23,425 bases of DNA from DAONDZ01 sp964517555 (lineage in GTDB: Bacteria > Patescibacteriota > Patescibacteriia > Patescibacteriales > UBA12465), in contig CAZFEF010000011.1 in assembly GCA_964517555.1 (NCBI GenBank), forward strand, positions 1-23,425, read 5' to 3'. The notes beneath the pieces are model-generated. The model did no database searches and had not been told where the DNA came from. It saw nothing but the letters and a program-made list of their open reading frames with translations. Positions within the stretch are counted from its first letter, which is position 1. Every line of letters starts with the position of its first letter. The translations under genes and the position numbers were made by a program. Shown here one piece after another: positions 8,141 through 16,000 of the stretch.

Positions 8141-9184
8141 ATGTATAAGGTTTCCGATTTTGACTATCATTTACCTCCCAAATTAATTGCGCAAAAACCG
8201 ATTTATCCGCGAGACCACTCGCGGCTTTTGGTATTAGACAAGGTTAGCGGCCAGATGGTTGATAAGCATTTTTTTAATTTGCCAGATTATTTACAACCAG
8301 GTGATGTCTTGGTGCTTAATAATTCTAAGGTTTTTCCGGCTCGGCTTTGGGGGCATAAGCAAGGAAGCGGAGGCAGAATGGAGATTTTTTTATTGCGCCG
8401 CTATGAATTTAAGAATCGAGAGGTTTGGCAGTGCTTGTTGCGAGGGAAGAGCCGACCGCAAACTATATTATCCTTAGGAGATGGTTTAGAGGCTAAAATT
8501 TTGCAAGATAATCAGGATAATACTTGGCAAGTCCAGTTTAATGTTTTGAGTGATAAATTCATGAAATTGGTTTTTCGCCTGGGGCAGGTGCCGCTACCGC
8601 CCTATATAAAAAGGGGCACAAACGACCAAAATGATTCTAAGTCGTATCAGACTGTCTATGCTCAAGCTAATAAATTGGGTTCGGTGGCCGCTCCAACTGC
8701 CGGACTGCATTTTACTAAAAAACTGTTAAAACAAATTGAAGCTAAGGGGGTGATAGTCGTTCCAGTTACTCTCCATGTTGGCCTAGGAACTTTTTTTGGG
8801 GTTAAAACCGCCGATATCAGAAAACACCAAATGCATACTGAATATTGGGAGATGGGGAAGTTGGCGGCTAGGAGAATTGTGGCTGCCAAAAAAGCAGGCC
8901 ATCGAGTGGTGGCCGTCGGTACCACTGCCAGTCGGGTATTGGAAACTTGGGGAAGGGAAATGAGAGCTGAAGGTGGTTCTGGCTGGACTGACATTTTTAT
9001 TTATCCCGGTTATGATTTCCGAGTAGTCGATGCCTTGGTGACTAATTTTCATTTACCGCAGTCGACCCTATTAATGTTAGTTTCGGCTTTGGCTGGGAAG
9101 AAAAATATCGATTTAGCCTATCAGCACGCTAAACAATCTGGTTATCGCTTCTTCAGTTATGGCGATGCCATGTTTATCGCTTAA
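8141..9184 (+). CDS. queA: S-adenosylmethionine:tRNA ribosyltransferase-isomerase QueA
   Basis: 347 residues, full length. QueA transfers and isomerises the ribose of SAM onto preQ1 at the tRNA wobble position, forming epoxyqueuosine. Family motifs are present throughout: FDYHLPPKLIAQKP at the N-terminus, PGDVLVLNNSKVFPARLWG (about 53-71), SYQTVYA followed by GSVAAPTAGLHFT (about 181-193), VTLHVGLGTF, TNFHLPQSTLLMLVSAL near the end and the terminal SYGDAMFIA. No inactivating change is visible. The start is 1 nt after the ruvB stop with no Shine-Dalgarno, so it probably depends on translational coupling. None of the other queuosine genes (queF, tgt, queG/H) are in this window, so whether the cell makes or salvages preQ1 cannot be judged here. 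Confidence 0.96.
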   Translation: MYKVSDFDYHLPPKLIAQKPIYPRDHSRLLVLDKVSGQMVDKHFFNLPDYLQPGDVLVLNNSKVFPARLWGHKQGSGGRMEIFLLRRYEFKNREVWQCLLRGKSRPQTILSLGDGLEAKILQDNQDNTWQVQFNVLSDKFMKLVFRLGQVPLPPYIKRGTNDQNDSKSYQTVYAQANKLGSVAAPTAGLHFTKKLLKQIEAKGVIVVPVTLHVGLGTFFGVKTADIRKHQMHTEYWEMGKLAARRIVAAKKAGHRVVAVGTTASRVLETWGREMRAEGGSGWTDIFIYPGYDFRVVDALVTNFHLPQSTLLMLVSALAGKKNIDLAYQHAKQSGYRFFSYGDAMFIA

Positions 9185-9189
9185 TAGTT

Positions 9190-9203
9190 GCCCTTTTTAG
9201 GGC
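9190..9203 (+). terminator. Small hairpin after queA, weak terminator candidate
   Basis: GCCCT-TTTT-AGGGC, a 5-bp perfect stem with a 4-nt loop followed by TTTA, begins 6 nt after the queA stop. The stem and T-run are short, so read-through into lepB is likely. Confidence 0.4.
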
Positions 9204-9228
9204 TTTATGATAGATTGAAAGAGTAATT

Positions 9229-9234
9229 TATAAT
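9229..9234 (+). promoter_or_regulatory. -10 element of the lepB promoter
   Basis: Consensus TATAAT 16 nt before the lepB ATG. The predicted transcript start is near 9241, giving a leader of only about 9 nt, too short for a usual Shine-Dalgarno arrangement. No good -35 is seen at 17 bp upstream, so the strength is uncertain. Confidence 0.5.
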
Positions 9235-9249
9235 TTAATCATTGTCTTT

Positions 9250-9807
9250 ATGGCTTGGCGTAAAATTTGGGAATTTCTTAAAATTGTTATCGTCTGCCTG
9301 GTTATTATTTTGCCTATTCGTTGGTTCATCATTCAGCCTTTTTATGTTAAAGGTGCTTCCATGGAACCGACTTTTCATGATCACCAATATTTGATTATCA
9401 ATGAAATCGGTTATCGCTTGGGCGACCCGCAACGGGGTGATATTGTAGTCTTCCGTTATCCTGAAGATCCGCAAGAGTATTTTATTAAACGAATCATCGG
9501 TTTGCCTGGAGAGAAGGTGGAGATTAGGGACAATGCTGTGTATATTTTTAATGATAGTCATGTTGATGGTTTTCGTTTGGACGAGAGCGCTTATCTAGCT
9601 AGCAATGTCATGACCTACGATCCAGAAGCTAAAGTAGTGACTTTGCGTGACGGTGAATATTATGTTTTGGGTGACAATCGTACTTCCTCCAAGGACTCTC
9701 GTAGTTTTGGTCCGGTTAGTCGGAGTTTCTTGACCGGTCGAGTCTGGCTTCGAGGTTGGCCATTTAAAACCGCTACGGTTTTTGACCGTTTGCGCTATCA
9801 AGAATAA
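9250..9807 (+). CDS. lepB: Signal peptidase I
   Basis: 185 residues, typical of the single-span Gram-positive-type LepB/SipS enzymes. One N-terminal membrane helix (about 9-29) leads into the catalytic domain facing outside. The serine/lysine dyad is intact: S37 in GASMEPTF (35-42) and K80 in FIKRIIGLPGE (78-88). Box E reads LGDNRTSSKDSR with GPV following. The enzyme cleaves signal peptides after small-x-small motifs of exported proteins. The surface proteins downstream in this window are its natural kind of substrate, including possible internal Ala-x-Ala sites. hisS starts 14 nt after its stop, so the two are probably co-transcribed despite unrelated roles. Confidence 0.95.
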   Translation: MAWRKIWEFLKIVIVCLVIILPIRWFIIQPFYVKGASMEPTFHDHQYLIINEIGYRLGDPQRGDIVVFRYPEDPQEYFIKRIIGLPGEKVEIRDNAVYIFNDSHVDGFRLDESAYLASNVMTYDPEAKVVTLRDGEYYVLGDNRTSSKDSRSFGPVSRSFLTGRVWLRGWPFKTATVFDRLRYQE

Positions 9808-9821
9808 TTCATTCTAAATAT

Positions 9822-11171
9822 ATGTCTCGACCCAGAAAAAATAATAATATCAAGCGGCCGGTTTTAGCCAAATTGCCAGAAGGACGTGAGCGGCAAAGTG
9901 GCGTGGGACGGCTTTTGGGCACCAAAGATGTCGGCGCCTCTGAGCACAAATATTGGCAACCGGTTTTAACCAAGATTAGAGAAATTGCCAACCTTTATAG
10001 TTTTCAAAGAACCGATACTCCGATTATGGAAAATTGGTCTTTGTTTAAGAAATCGCCGCGCCTAAGGTCGCTTTATTTTTGGCCCTTAGGCAAATCCGAC
10101 AAAGTCGCTTTGCGCCCGGACTTAACTCATGGCTTGGCTCGTTATTTTGTTGATCAAAATTTGATTGAGGGACCGCAACCGGTGAAGTTATTCAATTTAG
10201 GTCCGGTTTTTCGCAACGAGACCAAAGTACAGACCGGTCGTTATCGCCAGTTCCATCAGTTTAATTTTGAAATTTTCAATGAACCGAAACCGATCGGCGA
10301 GGCTTTGTTGATTGTTTTGGCTTGCCAAATTTTTAAAGAATTGCAGATTGACGTCCAGGTGCAAATTAATTCTTTGGGTAATTTCGATTGTCAAAAAGAG
10401 TTTTTGCATAAGTTTATTAAATTTTATCGTGATCGAGGCAAGAAAATAAAGCTTTGCCCTGAATGTCGGAAGAATTTAGTTCGCCACCCTCTAGCCCTGT
10501 TAAACTGTCAGGAGCCAGCTTGCGTTGAGGCTCGAAAAGAAGCCCCGCAAATTACTAATTATTTATCCGAAGAAAGTAGCCAGACATTTACTCGTGTTTT
10601 AGAGTATTTGGATGAATTGAATATTAACTATAATTTTGACCCTTATCTGGTTAAGGAGTTAAATTATTACACAGACACCATTTTTGAAATCTGGCCGATT
10701 AACGAAAAGGGCGAAATCGACGGTCGTCAATCATTGGCTCGTGGTGGTCGTTATAATCATTTATTTGAGCAAATTGGTAGCAAATCCTTGCCGGCGGTGG
10801 GTTTTGCCGGTGGCCTAGAACGGACGGTTTACAAGCTCAAAGAGAAGAACTTGCTTTTTAAGAAAGAAGATACTAATATAATATTCCTGGCCCAGGTTAG
10901 CGATAGCGCCCGTTTAAAGGCTATTACCTTATTTACGGAATTGTCTAAAGCTGGATTTCAGGTCAGGCAGAGTTTTACGGTTGATAATCTTCGAGAACAA
11001 CTGGAAGAGGCTAAGAGACTAAATGCCAAGATTATTCTAGTCTTAGGCAAGAAAGAAATTAGCTCAGAAACTATTTTATTCAGAGATGTTGATTTAGGTG
11101 TTCAGGAGGTCATTACTCAGAAAGACCTTCGTGAGCGTTTGCAAAAAAGGTTTAATCCAAAAAATAAATAA
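9822..11171 (+). CDS. hisS: Histidine--tRNA ligase with unusual active-site substitutions
   Basis: 449 residues. Class II synthetase core: motif 2 around FNLGPVFRNETKVQTGRYRQF (124-144, with R131 and E133), the HisB-type segment LARGGRYNHL (305-314) and motif 3 GFAGGLERTVYKL (327-339). Residues about 350-440 are the HisRS anticodon-binding domain. The cysteines C212, C215, C229 and C234 sit in the insertion region where many bacterial HisRS have them. Two histidine-pocket motifs differ from the common bacterial form. The RGLDYY box is K278-E-L-N-Y-Y, so the catalytic arginine (R259 in E. coli) appears as lysine. The LRPEGT-type motif reads LRPDLT, so Glu becomes D100. A basic N-terminal extension of about 30 residues precedes the catalytic core. 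The anticodon domain and GGRY segment favour HisS over the HisZ regulatory paralogue. It is followed by rpsU 24 nt downstream. Confidence 0.9.
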   Translation: MSRPRKNNNIKRPVLAKLPEGRERQSGVGRLLGTKDVGASEHKYWQPVLTKIREIANLYSFQRTDTPIMENWSLFKKSPRLRSLYFWPLGKSDKVALRPDLTHGLARYFVDQNLIEGPQPVKLFNLGPVFRNETKVQTGRYRQFHQFNFEIFNEPKPIGEALLIVLACQIFKELQIDVQVQINSLGNFDCQKEFLHKFIKFYRDRGKKIKLCPECRKNLVRHPLALLNCQEPACVEARKEAPQITNYLSEESSQTFTRVLEYLDELNINYNFDPYLVKELNYYTDTIFEIWPINEKGEIDGRQSLARGGRYNHLFEQIGSKSLPAVGFAGGLERTVYKLKEKNLLFKKEDTNIIFLAQVSDSARLKAITLFTELSKAGFQVRQSFTVDNLREQLEEAKRLNAKIILVLGKKEISSETILFRDVDLGVQEVITQKDLRERLQKRFNPKNK

Positions 11172-11182
11172 TAATTATAGAA

Positions 11183-11188
11183 GGGAGG
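11183..11188 (+). promoter_or_regulatory. Strong Shine-Dalgarno of rpsU, the only one in the window
   Basis: GGGAGG (extended context AAGGGAGGAT) ends 7 nt before the rpsU ATG at 11196. None of the other 15 gene starts in the window has a comparable purine tract at the right distance. Confidence 0.85.
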
Positions 11189-11195
11189 ATTCACT

Positions 11196-11432
11196 ATGGC
11201 AGATTTTAAACGTAAGCCCGGAGAAAGTTTTGAAAGCTTTTTACGCCGTTTCAAGACCGGGTTGAAGAACAATCGAATTTTAGAAGTGTCCCGCAAGAAA
11301 CAGCATATCATTTCTAAACCCACCAAACGCATCTTGAAGAAGCGGGCTTTGGTCGGCTTGGAGTTGCACAAAGAAAGGGAATATTTGAAGAAGACCGGAA
11401 AGCTTAAGGACGAAAAAACCAGACGCCGATAA
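11196..11432 (+). CDS. rpsU: 30S ribosomal protein bS21
   Basis: 78 residues, slightly longer than the roughly 70-residue E. coli protein. It is very basic and helical, with the family core GESFESFLRRFKTGLKNNRIL (residues 9-29) and the SKPTKRILKKRAL segment (40-52). A lysine/arginine-rich tail ends in KTRRR. bS21 binds the 30S platform next to the 3' end of 16S rRNA, where the anti-Shine-Dalgarno lies. The ATG at 11196 is fixed by a strong Shine-Dalgarno, exceptional in this window. It is the last gene of the lepB-hisS-rpsU run and is followed by a bidirectional terminator. Confidence 0.93.
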   Translation: MADFKRKPGESFESFLRRFKTGLKNNRILEVSRKKQHIISKPTKRILKKRALVGLELHKEREYLKKTGKLKDEKTRRR

Positions 11433-11458
11433 GTTTTATTTTTATTAGACTCTAACTT

Positions 11459-11482
11459 AAAACCCCTGTTTCCAGGGGTTTT
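11459..11482. terminator. Bidirectional terminator between rpsU and rel
   Basis: Perfect 10-bp stem AAAACCCCTG / CAGGGGTTTT with a TTTC loop, located between two convergent genes. Each strand ends in T4. It lies 26 nt after the rpsU stop and 4 nt beyond the rel stop. Confidence 0.88.
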
Positions 11483-11486
11483 AGGT

Positions 11487-12947
11487 TTATTTACTGAAAT
11501 AATCTTTGATTTTAGAGAAGATAATTTTTCTTGAATATTTTCTGATCATCTCTCTGGCATGACGGGTTTTAGCAAACTTCAACCAAGCACTGGCTGGTGC
11601 TTGTCGGTTTTTATCAGTGATGATTTCTACTAAGTCGCCATTTTTTAGTTCCTGATCTAACGAGGCGTGGCGGTCATTAATTAAAACTCCAGTAGTTTTG
11701 TTGCCCACATCAGTATGGATGGCATAGGCGAAGTCTACTGGAGTAGCTTTATCTGGTAACTCGAAGACATCGCCCTTGGGGGAGAAAACGAAAATTCGGT
11801 TTTGAAAAACATTAGCCGATTTAACCTCTTCTAAAAATTTATAGGTATCTTTATTATCTTTTTTGATCTGGAGAATTTCTTTTATCCATTGAGGTTGATT
11901 GTCTTCGCCGCCGCCAGTATTTTTGTAATGCCAATGGGCGGCCAAACCGTAGAGGGATTCGTCGTTCATTTCTGGAGTGCGAATTTGGAATTCGGTTGAT
12001 TTGCCCTCTAGACCAAAAACGGTAGTGTGAATTGAACGATAGCCATTGGGCTTGGGAACGGCGATATAATCTTTGAAGCGATTGATTTTTGGTTTCCAAA
12101 GAGTATGGATGATACCCAATACTTTATAGCAATCAGAAACGTCCGGCACGATAACTCGTAGAGCAAAAACGTCATAAATTTCATCGAATTTACGGTTTTT
12201 GTTCTGCATTTTTTGCCAAATACTGTATAGATGTTTAAAACGATATTCAATGCTGTAGCTTTTTATTTTATGCTTTTCTAGCTCTTTTTCCAATTCCTTT
12301 TTTACTTTCTGAAAAAACTGGTTGCGTTCGGTTTTTTTTTCCACCTCATATTTATACTCTAATTGTTTGTATTCGGTCGGGTGTAAGTGTTTGAAGCAGA
12401 TGTCTTCCATCTGCCATTTTAATCTCCAGGCACCCAATAATCCGGCAATCGGGGCATAGATTTCCAGGGTTTCGTTAGCTATTCTTTCGCGCTTATTTTC
12501 TGGTAGGGCTTCCAAAGTCCGAAGGTTGTGGAGTCTGTCTGCAAATTTGATATAGATGATTCTTAGGTCGCCGGCAATGGCAATGAACATTTTCTTTAGG
12601 TTTTCCTTGTATCTTTCGACGCCGCGATATTTAAGTTTGCCTAATTTAGTCACCCCTTTGACCAGCGTCTGAACTTCTTCGCCAAAATTCTTTTTTATCT
12701 CTTCTAGGCTATGGTTTGTGTCCTCAGGGACGTCGTGAAGCAGTCCGGCCACTATAGTATTTAGGTCCATTTTTATCTCGGCTAAGACATAGGCGGTGTG
12801 GAGAGAGTGTTGTATATAGGGCTCTCCGCTTTTTCTAATCTGATCGGCATGGGCTTTGGCGGCAAAATCATAAGCTAAAGCGATAATTTCGGCATCGGAG
12901 TCAGGGTAGTTTTCTTGGAATTTTTTGATGATTCGATCGATTGTCAT
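11487..12947 (-). CDS. rel: Short RelA/SpoT (Rel) protein with HD, synthetase and TGS domains
   Basis: 486 residues, against about 700-740 for full-length Rel. Residues about 25-160 form the HD hydrolase domain with H47, H71-D72 and the HDVPEDT motif intact (E75-D76); the central Pro replaces the more usual Val. Residues about 215-345 form the (p)ppGpp synthetase: YRFKHLYSIWQKM (235-247), RFKD (290-293), YIAVPKPNGYRSIHT, EFQIRT (319-324) and AAHWHYK. The RFKD form is that of bifunctional Rel rather than RelA-only EFDD enzymes. Residues about 384-445 are a TGS domain with the FAYAIH motif (H411). The chain then ends after about 40 residues: the helical, zinc-finger/conserved-cysteine and ACT/RRM domains that contact the ribosome are absent. 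The gene ends cleanly in TAA before a terminator, so this is a natural short form rather than a truncation by mutation. Confidence 0.93.
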   Translation of the reverse strand: MTIDRIIKKFQENYPDSDAEIIALAYDFAAKAHADQIRKSGEPYIQHSLHTAYVLAEIKMDLNTIVAGLLHDVPEDTNHSLEEIKKNFGEEVQTLVKGVTKLGKLKYRGVERYKENLKKMFIAIAGDLRIIYIKFADRLHNLRTLEALPENKRERIANETLEIYAPIAGLLGAWRLKWQMEDICFKHLHPTEYKQLEYKYEVEKKTERNQFFQKVKKELEKELEKHKIKSYSIEYRFKHLYSIWQKMQNKNRKFDEIYDVFALRVIVPDVSDCYKVLGIIHTLWKPKINRFKDYIAVPKPNGYRSIHTTVFGLEGKSTEFQIRTPEMNDESLYGLAAHWHYKNTGGGEDNQPQWIKEILQIKKDNKDTYKFLEEVKSANVFQNRIFVFSPKGDVFELPDKATPVDFAYAIHTDVGNKTTGVLINDRHASLDQELKNGDLVEIITDKNRQAPASAWLKFAKTRHAREMIRKYSRKIIFSKIKDYFSK

Positions 12948-12952
12948 ATTAG

Positions 12953-12981
12953 TTGTCGGCTTTTTTCTTTTATGTTATAAT
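12953..12981 (+). promoter_or_regulatory. Promoter of the pilin-fused giant surface protein
   Basis: TTGTCG (12953-12958), 17 bp, TATAAT (12976-12981). Predicted start is about 12988, giving a leader of about 46 nt to the ATG at 13034. It overlaps the oppositely oriented rel promoter. Confidence 0.65.
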
Positions 12982-12984
12982 TTT

Positions 12985-13013
12985 ATTATAAAAAGAGAGC
13001 GAAGTAAAGCTAA
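12985..13013 (-). promoter_or_regulatory. Promoter of rel
   Basis: On the minus strand the -10 is TATAAT (plus-strand 12985-12990) and a weak -35, TTAGCT, lies 17 bp upstream (plus-strand 13008-13013). Transcription would start near 12978, about 30 nt before the rel ATG. The two -10 boxes are only 3 bp apart. Confidence 0.5.
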
Positions 13014-13033
13014 ATATTAACTAAACGAACAGC

Positions 13034-16000
13034 ATGTTTAGTTTTCTGGCTAAGCGAAGGACAATTACGCGATCCCTAGTCTTCCTGATGTTATTATTGG
13101 GGGCTTTTTTAATATTTCGCCATGTTTTGGCGGCTGTTGATGTCGGCACTAATGAAATAAATAGCACCATTGAGCTAGGTAGCGAGGATCCGCGACGAAT
13201 AGTGGCTCGGATTATTAATTTTACAATGTTGTTTTTGGGGGTAGTAGCGGTCGGCATCATTATCTTCGCCGGTTTTAAGTGGATGACCTCCCAGGGAAAC
13301 GAAGAGAATATTTCTTCGGCTAAAAAAATCATGAAGGCCGGTGTTATTGGTTTGGTAATAATCTTAGCTTCTTGGGGTATTGCCGCTTTCATCATTAACC
13401 GCTTGATTGGGGCCACTGGCAATTCTACTAATAATGGTCAAGAAGATTGCGTCGGTCCTAATTGTCAATTAATTGACTGCGATGGTCCTGGCTGTTTGGG
13501 GGCCAATTGTGATAGCAATTCCCTGACTGAAGGTTGCCAACCCGGTTCTTGTAATACTGAATCTTTAACTTGTAGCCCTAATAGCTGTACTTGCGTTTTG
13601 GTACCCGACAATCCTCCGGGCGGCTATGGCGCCAGTTGTGATAGTGATCCGGAAACCGAAACTTGCGATGCCGAAAATCAGCTTTGTGATTCTGACCAGG
13701 GATTAACCTGCGATACCAATACTTGTACTTGCGTCGGTTCGCCCGTAATTACTGACATCAGTCCGATGGGGGGATTTTGTGACGGTAATCCGTTACAACC
13801 CTGCGAAGACGACTTGGATTGCGGCAATGGTGTTTGCAATCTAACTGTGCCCAATGGCGCTCCAGGGAATATTATTTCTATTCATGGCTATAATTTTGGT
13901 GGTTCTGGTATTAATTCCGGTTACTCCGGCTCTATTTGGGCCAGAATTAAACAATTAATTGGTGGTCTCTGGGGAGCTGAACCGGCCGCGGCTTTTACTG
14001 CTGGTAATAGGGTAGTATTTTTGGGTGACCCGACTACTGAAGCTGACGACGTTGAAGCTTTAGATCCAATTGATGTCAATTCTAATTGTTATAGTAATTG
14101 GAATAATAATGAAATTATCGCTATCGTTCCGGTGGGCGCTCAGTCTGGTCCGGTAAAAGTTATCAATGGTTCAATGCCTGGTGGCGGGGTTAATTATGAC
14201 ACCACCAATAATGATCAAGGGCCATCGCTTGAAGATTTTGTTATTAATAATATTGTTCGCCCTGGACTTTGTCGCATCAGTCCAGCCGACGGTCAATTAG
14301 GCGATGAAATAACTTATTACGGTGTCAATTTGGGCGGCGCTGGTTACTTTGGTAATTATCAGAGTAAATTCCGTGGTCTTAATTCCTCTTTCACTAATAC
14401 GAATGGTGTGGCTGGTGTTCCTAATGTTGGTTCTGGCAAAATGAGCACTTTTGTTACCAACAGTGTTGGCGGCCATGATCAAAATAGTAACTATTTAAAT
14501 TTTAAAAAGAATTCGGAGCCGGATGCTGGTCCGATGATCGCCTCAACCTCGCCATTATTAGGTGCTTCTGGTCAGTATGTTACGATCAGTGGTAGCGGTT
14601 TTGGTTTCCGTCGTGGTGCCAGCCAAGTATTTTTTTCTAGCGGCAATAATGACGTTGAAGCAGATTATAATTTTCCACCTGCCTGCGCTCAGTCCGTTTG
14701 GGGAGATAATCAGGCGATAGTTAAGGTCCCCAGCGGCATTGCTAACGGCAATTATAAAATTAAGATGAAGTTGGGCGATGTTGAAGTTATTAACCAAAAC
14801 ATCACTTTTGTGGCTAGTTCCAGTGCTCCTTTACTTCCTAGCGCTTGCAAGATTGAACCAAGCCGCGGTCCGGCCAATTCGCCGGTTTCAGTTTGGGGTG
14901 AATATTTTGGTACTAATTTAGCGATGGTCAGATTCCATAACAACCAGGATGTCAGCGGTAATATTGATCCGGATGATGGAGCTCAAAAGGTCAGCGTATT
15001 GGTGCCGGCGACTTCCATTTCTGGCCCAGTGAGAATAGTTAAAAACAATGAAGCTGGAAATAGCTTAAATTTTACGGTCGGTCGTTGTAGCGCTAACACT
15101 GATTGTAGTGGAGGAACTCCGGTTTGTTGTCCTTTGGGTTCGCCTAATTATGGCAGTTGCGTTAATTCTTTATTCGATAACGTCAGTGGTTGTTATTCTA
15201 ATATCCCGCGATCGGTTTTCGAGTGGAAATTTAATACCAGCGCTTATGTTAGTTGCGACGATGATCCTTTAACACAGACTTGCGAAAGAAATAATAGTCG
15301 TTGTGGTGTGGGTACATCTTGCGACCCCAGCTCTTGTCTGTGTATCCCTTGTCCAGGCGGGAATTGCGCTAACAACGATAGTTGCGCCTCTCAAGGTGAG
15401 ACTTTCTGTCCTACGGGTTCTTGTCCGAATGTTCCCGGTCAATGTGACGGTTCTGAAGGGCAGAACCAGAACACCGGCATTAAGTGCGATGACAATTATG
15501 CCGTTAATTACCCTTATTGTAGTACCCCCGGAGCGTGTCATTATGATGCTATTTCTAATCGTTATATTCGTTATTTTAATCCTTCTTGTAATGTGCCCGT
15601 AACTGTTTCCTTGGATGTTCCTGGTCAGGGTGTTAGAGATATAGTACAAACTTGTCGTAATCATGAAATTACCGTTCAGTCTTCCTGTCCTTCAGGTTGG
15701 ACTGATTTAGGTAACAAAATTTGCCGGAATTATTTTTATCAAATTACCGTTCCGTCTTCTTGTCCTTTAGGTTGGACTAATTTAGGTAATAATCGGTGTA
15801 CTAAATATAAAACTTGTTCTCTGTGTCCTGCTGGTGGTCAGTGCGTCGCTCCCGCAGGCTCTGCTACCGGCGTTTGCGCCACTACCATCATTTGCCCCCA
15901 AGGATCAAGCTGTCAGAATGGAGATTGTATCGCTACTGCCGATGTTTGCGAATGTTGTTGCGAGGTTAGCCAGTCAGCTCGCGATTGTTGTTTTCCTTTG

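Noticed and set aside
15269..15664. Long open frames opposite to or out of phase with the giant gene
   Set aside because: Their products are Thr/Ile/Val-biased shadows of Cys/Asn/Gly codons, with no start signals or recognisable domains.
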